DNA from: Bactrocera neohumeralis
Taxonomy: Eukaryota; Arthropoda; Insecta; Diptera; Tephritidae
Length of the DNA: 64,000 bases
NCBI RefSeq assembly: GCF_024586455.1
Contig: NW_026089624.1
Span: 15,033,341 to 15,097,340 of the forward strand
Direction: 5' to 3'
This document shows positions 58,880 through 64,000 of this stretch, piece after piece (position 1 is the first letter of the stretch; each line of letters begins with the position of its first letter). The notes beneath the pieces are model-generated. The model saw only the letters and a program-made list of their open reading frames with translations, searched no databases and was not told the DNA's origin. Made by a program: the position numbers and the translations under genes.

Positions 58880-60758
58880 AAAGATGGAATATTAGACGAC
58901 GCGCTAATAGCTGCTTATCGAACAAATCTATTATAGATGAATGTAGTTCAGCAGAAAATGAAAGTGAAATAGGAGATGCTGTATTAGAAAAGGATGTGAC
59001 GCGAGAAAGTGACGCCTAAGATGAAGATCTTAATGTGCAGGATAATCGCGAAAATATATCGCCAGACCCGAAACACGAAGAAACCAACAATAAAGGTTCG
59101 TCTTTAGACAGCAGGATAGTATGTAAGAGTACTTCAGCCAACATTAAGGAGCAAAAGTCAATATTGCTGGTCTACCTCGATGGGAATAAATGCCGGTAGA
59201 GTTCTATCGATGAAAGTTGTTCGAACAATAAAAGGTCGCACAAGAGCATGTAAATCCTTATGTGATCCGATTTCGTTCTTCAATGCTTTTTTTTACTAAC
59301 GAAATAATATCAGAATTAGTTCAGTGAACGAATGCATCTCTCTAACAGGAACAACTAATTTGACTAGCAAGACGTTCGCATTGACAAATTGTACTGAAAT
59401 TCGTGCTCTTCTTGGAGTACTGACTTTGACCACAGTTTTGAAGGATAATCACTTGTCAGCTAGTAAGTTATTCAATACAACCTACAGTGGAGATAAGTAT
59501 ATTGCTGCCATGAGTCGTGATAGGTTCAATTTTTTAATTAGTATGCTGCGAACGAATGATAAAGCATTGAGACTTGCTCTACTCCCCACCGATGCTTTTG
59601 TACCTGCCAGAAAGGTGTGGAATCTCTTAATAAAACAGTGCAACGATATTTATACTCCAGGAAGGTACAATACAATCGACGAATAGCTTTTAGCTTTTCG
59701 TGGGCGTTGTTCTTTCAAAATGTATTTAGCCACTAAGCCGAATAGGTATAGCATAAAAGTCATTATGATTTGTGACAGCGCTACTAAATATTATATATAT
59801 TCAATGCTATCCCATATTTGGGCAAGACAACAACAACTTCAACGATGCCATTAGGTGAATACTTCGTGGTACCTGTCGCAACATTACTTGCGACAATTGG
59901 TTCACCTCCGTATAACTACCAAAAAGCTTGCTAAGAGACCCAAAAAGAAAATGCAAAACTTGCACTCAAGAGCAGTTGGCACAACAATGTTTTGCTTTGA
60001 TGGTCCTTTAACTTCAGCATCATATAAACCTAAGCCATTAAGGATGGTATACTCGTATATGTCATTTACTGTCGCAAAATGATTTCCACGAGCAAAAAGC
60101 CGTTGAATCGAAATTAGTTTATGAAGGTACTCTCTATGCCATTATCAATGCCTTGGATGGAACAAAGACGAGAAATACTAGCATTGTCCAAAAGTTTGCG
60201 ATGCAGTATTGCAGCTACTTTGCCTGCGGAAGCACCCAACCATGATAGCAATAGTAACGAAGAACCACCTTCTTCCAAGAAAAGAAAATACTGCGCGTTT
60301 TGTCCATCGAAAATTCGTCGTATGTCCAAAATGAAATGTTTTAAGTGTGAAAAGCCCGTATGTAACGAACACAAAAATTGACTTTGTAACTCATGTACAT
60401 ATATAAATATTTAAAATGTTCAAAAATGCTATAAAACATGTTACCAGCGTTTTTTAGTCAATAAAAAAACAAAAGGAATAACATTTATTTTAATATTTAA
60501 ACAAACACTTAGTCCCATTCGGAGAAGACTGTTTTTTTATGTAGACGTTTTGAAACAAACGAAACTCGTTAAAAAAAAAACAAAAGAAATAAATAAAGTA
60601 ATTGAAAATATTTTGAAATTTATTTAGTAAGTAAGAAACAAATAAATTATCTAAGTATAAAGTTTTGTGGTATCCCATAAAAGTCCAAAAACAACGATAC
60701 ATCTGCCAGATGTATCATTATAATTTTAAGGGCTAAAAATAACGTTATGAAAGCAGGG
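58880..60758 (+). mobile_element. piggyBac-type transposon remnant
   Basis: The coding remains (about 58960-60380) are described separately. The right end reads GAAAGCAGGG (60749-60758) followed by TTAA at 60759-60762; a GGG end followed by TTAA is typical of piggyBac. No matching left TTAA with CCC was identified, so the 5' border is approximate. Confidence 0.65.
59324..60381 (+). pseudogene. piggyBac transposase, broken
   Basis: From 59500 the reading is MSRDRFNFLISMLRTND, then IKQCNDIYTPGRYNTIDE, a stop at 59684-59686, FRGRCSFKMYLATKPNRYSI, KVIMICDSATKYYI, a short loss of frame, KKLAKRPKKKM..L.SRAVG, then KPLRMVYSYMSF. The RF..L...LR..D, DE.L..FRGR..F..Y...KP..YGIK and C..KT.Y order is that of piggyBac DDD transposases. 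The C-terminal Cys-rich finger is intact: YCAFCPSKIRRMSKMKCFKC, then CNEHKN. At least one stop and one frameshift; catalytic Asp spacing not fully verified. Confidence 0.8.
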
Positions 60759-60859
60759 TTAATCAGTTATCAAGAATTTAGTATCAGGTTATCTAAATGA
60801 ATATCCAATATATGAACAAGGCGCCCTTTATATTGCAATTACCTACATTCAGCCATAAC

Positions 60860-61020
60860 CAGGAACAACGAGCAGGCTTCTGACCGTTCCCACGACAGTC
60901 GGGTCTAAGTAACAGGAACGGACCCGGATTTTTATCCGGCCAAGGACTGTCAATCCGGCACTATGCCTCGAAATTACTGTAGGAATGTTTTCTTCCGCTA
61001 CAACAATAACAACAACAGCA
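60860..61020 (+). repeat. LINE 3'-end fragment with (CAA)n-like tail
   Basis: CGACAGTCGGGTCTAAGTAA, then CCGGCCAAGGACTG and a CAACAATAACAACAACAGC tail. Related to 48880-48960. The tail suggests a LINE 3' end; no coding part is attached. Confidence 0.5.
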
Positions 61021-61139
61021 GGGTTCTGTTCTCTTTAGTGTGCTTGATTAAAAATTAATCCTCATTCCTCTCACTATTCTTAGCTTATGTTCAAAATTTA
61101 CATATTCTTTTAGTTTGGAATAATCATTTTAGTGTTTTT

Positions 61140-62080
61140 CTATTAAATTGCTTTGATGTGTCACTTTTTAGTGACCAACAGTAGTCTGCCAATATGTAAG
61201 CATTCCAAATAGCCTGATACCTCCTTTTAAGCTCTTGTAAACCGTGGTGAAATCTTTTCACTAAAAACACCCATATTTTGGGGAAAATATTCAAATGTTA
61301 ATGAAAAAAGTGTAATTCATTAAGCTTCCAATGTTTGAAAACTTTTTTCAACAATATTTTCTTTATTAGGATCGTATTGCCTTGAAATTTTGTTGTCATA
61401 TCTTTTCCTGGCTGCTTTCTCCACTGTGGTAATTTTTTCTTCAAATTCAGCGTCTGTGACCTTCTATTATTTTCGTTTCTGGCAGTTTGGAAATTTTTTC
61501 GAAAAGGTATTTAAAAGATTTGCGTTTCGTATTTCTCAATTGTTTAACAAGACCCAGTTTTATATGGAGTGGTGGAAAAATTAATTTACTTTCTGGTATT
61601 AGACTCTCTTTTATGACATTCTTAGAACCTGGAGTTAAAGTTTTCTTAAGCGTACAATTTTTTGCGAATAACGTTTTTCGCGGGCTCTTTAATTCACCTC
61701 ACAATTGCCAATGCGTTTATCATATGTATTCTAATTATTTTTTTGAGTAAAAATTGGGGGTTGTAGTATTCCTCTTTTAATACTACGGTTTGAGCAATTG
61801 GTAAAAAAGTATATTGGTTGCCATTGTGTAGCAAAAACTGCTTTTAAACTTCATAAATATGTCATATTCGTTTATTAGTCCATCAATATCGCAGCAGTAA
61901 ACTGAATTACCGTTATTTATGTTATAAGAATTCCTGGAACTAGACAATTTATCTCTATCAATCTTGACGCTAATAGTTTTAAAACTTCTTTCGATAGTCC
62001 TGCATCTAAAACCATCTCATTTAACTCTGATTGAATAAAATCATCAGGATTTTTATCAGTCTCATCACCTAAATGTTCTG
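61140..62080 (-). pseudogene. decayed gene of an unnamed arthropod repeat family
   Basis: On the minus strand, in order: LNEMVLDAGLSKEVLKLLAS (about 62025), then LTPGSKNVIKESLIPESKLI, FPPLHIKLGLVKQLRNTKRK (about 61640-61530), SFKYLFEKISKLPE, then a HLNIFPKI stretch and LKRRYQAIWNAYILADYCWS near 61200. Several stops and frame changes lie between. PPLHIKLGL, an H.D.FP...G block and RYQG.WN..M.ADYCW are conserved in a family of uncharacterised, repetitive proteins I have seen in many insects; I do not know its formal name or enzyme class. No inverted ends were found. Confidence 0.55.
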
Positions 62081-63206
62081 ATGTTTCACCTCTATAACCT
62101 CAGTGTCAACAGCAACTAGAACTTGGACAGTAGAAATATTACTTTTACTATTCTGTTTAGAAGCAAGAAGGATAGAAAGCGCCCCAGGTTCAAGAGAAGC
62201 GTAAAGGATGGATCACTTTGTGTTTGAGTTGTGCCAGTCTACCAGGGAAACCGAATGGAAGGTTGAATGTCATCTGCTTCACAGTTGCTTTTTTAAGTGA
62301 ATTCAGTGCTGTAATACGTGATCAAATTAGGAATGATAAAGCAATATTTCAAAAAGGTGCACGCAAAAAGATATTGCTGTGATCACATTTCTAGTATATT
62401 TTCGAAGCTTTGTCTGAAAAATTAGAAACATATGATGACTATTTGATTATGGAATAAAGAATTTAATGAATGGTAAAAATTTTATCAAGCTCTGGAAATT
62501 GAAGTTTGGGAAAAATATACTGCCAAACTTTTAGACTCTATGGGCAAATGTGAGTATGAAGATACCCTATCTAAATTTATTTTCTGTTAACTGGAATGTA
62601 TTCTTATATTCAAAACACAATTGACATTATAAATATAACTGCTATTTTGTTTCGTGTTTCCTCATTTTTGTTATGTAAAATGCAAATAAAGATTTAAAAA
62701 TAAGTGAGGCGAGATTCAAAATCAAAAATAGTTTCATGAATTGTGAACACAAATATATCCTAGATCGATCTTACTACTACAATACAAGTATAACCAAAAA
62801 TAGTAAGACTTTGTGCCTAATTTTAATTATTTTTTCTTCATTTATTCTTCAAAATCTATATAATCCCCCTCAAAGTAACCCCAAAGTGCGGCCACTTTTT
62901 TGCTAATCCTAGGATCAGTTGTTATAGCCAATTTCTGTAATAACCTTCAATACGCGTAACGATTCATGTTTAATGTCTTCAACTGACTCAAAATTATCTA
63001 TTACTGGCGGCGTTTCATAACATCTTGCCTTTTTTACAGACCTTAACGCAACGCTGCTTTTCGAAAAAGATTTATTGTTTATTAAATGTTTATTTAAAAC
63101 GCGAACTGAGTATATTAAATTTGCCTTGATTCACTGTGGCCGATTTTTCTGAAAAGTTGGCCAAAACCCCAAACATTTTTTTGGATATTACTAAGTTAAA
63201 GCTTAA
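62081..63206. other. no recognised gene
   Basis: About 1.1 kb of AT-rich intronic sequence. Nothing identified. Confidence 0.4.
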
Positions 63207-64000
63207 CAAGTAAGGAAGGGCTAAGTTCGGGTGTCACCGAACATTTTATACTCTCGCATGGTAAAGTGATAATCGAGATTTCATTATCCGTCATTTACAT
63301 ATTTTTCAAATACCGTATTTTTGTAAAGTTTTATTCCGCTATCATCATTGGTTCCTAATGCTTATACTATATTATACAGAGAAGGCATCAGGTGGAATTC
63401 AAAATAGCTTTATATTGGAAGAAGGCGTGGTTGTGAACCGATTTCACCCATATTTCGTACATGTCATCAGGGTGTTAAGAAAATATTATATACCGAATTT
63501 CATTGAAATCGGTCTAGTAGTTCCTGAGATATGGTTTTTGGTCCATAAGTGGGCGGCGCCACGCCCATTTTCAATTTTTAAAAAAAGCCTGGGTGCAGCT
63601 TCCTTCTGCCACTTCTTCCGTAAAATTTAGTGTTTCTGATGTTTTTTATTAGTCGGTTAACGCACTTTTAGTGATTTTCAACATAACCTTTGTATGGGAA
63701 GTGGGCGTGGTTATTATCCGATTTCTTCCATTTTTAAACTGTATATGGAAATACCTGAAGCAAACGAATCTGTAGAGTTTGGTTGACATAGCTATAGTAG
63801 TTTCCGAGATATGTACAAAAAACTTATTAGGGGGCGGGGCCACGCCCATTTTTCCAAAAAAAATTACGTCAAAATATGCCCCTCCCTAATGCGATCCTTT
63901 GTGCCAAATTTCACTTTAATATCTTTATTTATGGCTTAGTTATGACACTTTATAGGTTTTCGGTTTTCGCCATTTTGTGGGCGTGGCAGTGGGCCGATTT
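63207..64000 (+). repeat. R1 dispersed repeat, cut by the window edge
   Basis: Starts AACAAGTAAGGAAGGGCTAA like the copy at 17101 and continues in register for nearly 800 bp, including TTTGGTCCATAAGTGGGCGG and GGGGGCGGGGCCACGCCCA. The segment after 63300 (TACCGTATTTTTGTAAAG) agrees with the reverse copy (about 44000-44060) and differs from the 17-kb copy, so the latter has a replaced segment. The right end lies beyond 64000. Confidence 0.8.

Noticed and set aside
63358..63630. 90-residue frame in R1, also seen reversed at 43721-43933
   Set aside because: It reads through the conserved GTGGGCG words of a repeat with indels between copies; no protein family fits.

Overview
The window looks like genomic DNA of a higher fly, most likely a tephritid fruit fly. 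It is AT-rich, its only host gene is closely Drosophila-like, and it carries a dispersed repeat vocabulary (short blocks such as GTGGGCGTGGC, CCGT/CTGT tetranucleotide runs, and ends reading AAGGAAGGGCTAAGTTCGG) that I associate with tephritid genomes. I see no bacterial or viral genes. No CRISPR, rRNA or tRNA gene was recognised.

Host gene. All host coding sequence belongs to one minus-strand gene, the giant zinc-finger/homeodomain transcription factor zfh2 (ZFHX3/ZFHX4 family). Three internal exons are present, in transcript order: about 51810-49596, 47786-47605 and 13244-11310. Their splice sites are canonical and their phases join exactly. They encode the N-terminal and middle C2H2 fingers plus poly-Ala and poly-Gln tracts. 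Start codon, upstream exons and the homeodomain exons lie outside the window. The whole 64 kb is therefore the inside of one gene, with introns of about 34.4 kb, 1.8 kb, at least 12.2 kb upstream and at least 11.3 kb downstream.

Introns, in + coordinates. 1-11.3 kb: a hAT element with exact 8-bp target duplications inserted into an old mariner, an R1-like repeat, a mariner with both inverted ends, a 100-bp MITE, another mariner remnant and a LINE tail. 13.2-35.8 kb: LINE debris (RNase H-type, Jockey, three RTE copies), an R1 repeat, a Helitron fragment, Tc1/mariner/hAT remnants and R2/R3 repeats. 36.1-42.2 kb: an end-to-end but inactivated Helitron carrying a nested TTAA-flanked 600-bp element. 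42.2-45.5 kb: a DNA transposon with inverted repeats of about 430-450 bp, 8-bp flanking duplications and an intron-containing transposase-like gene of a family I cannot name, with an R1 repeat inside its intron. 45.7-47.4 kb: LINE debris. 51.8-64 kb: a deleted mariner, two RTE copies, a piggyBac remnant, a decayed gene of another unnamed arthropod repeat family and a third R1 copy cut by the window edge.

No intact transposase or reverse transcriptase was seen; essentially every element has stops, frameshifts or deletions. The most interesting items are the long-TIR element at 42.2-45.5 kb, the end-to-end Helitron beside it, and the approximately 1.07-kb R1 family.
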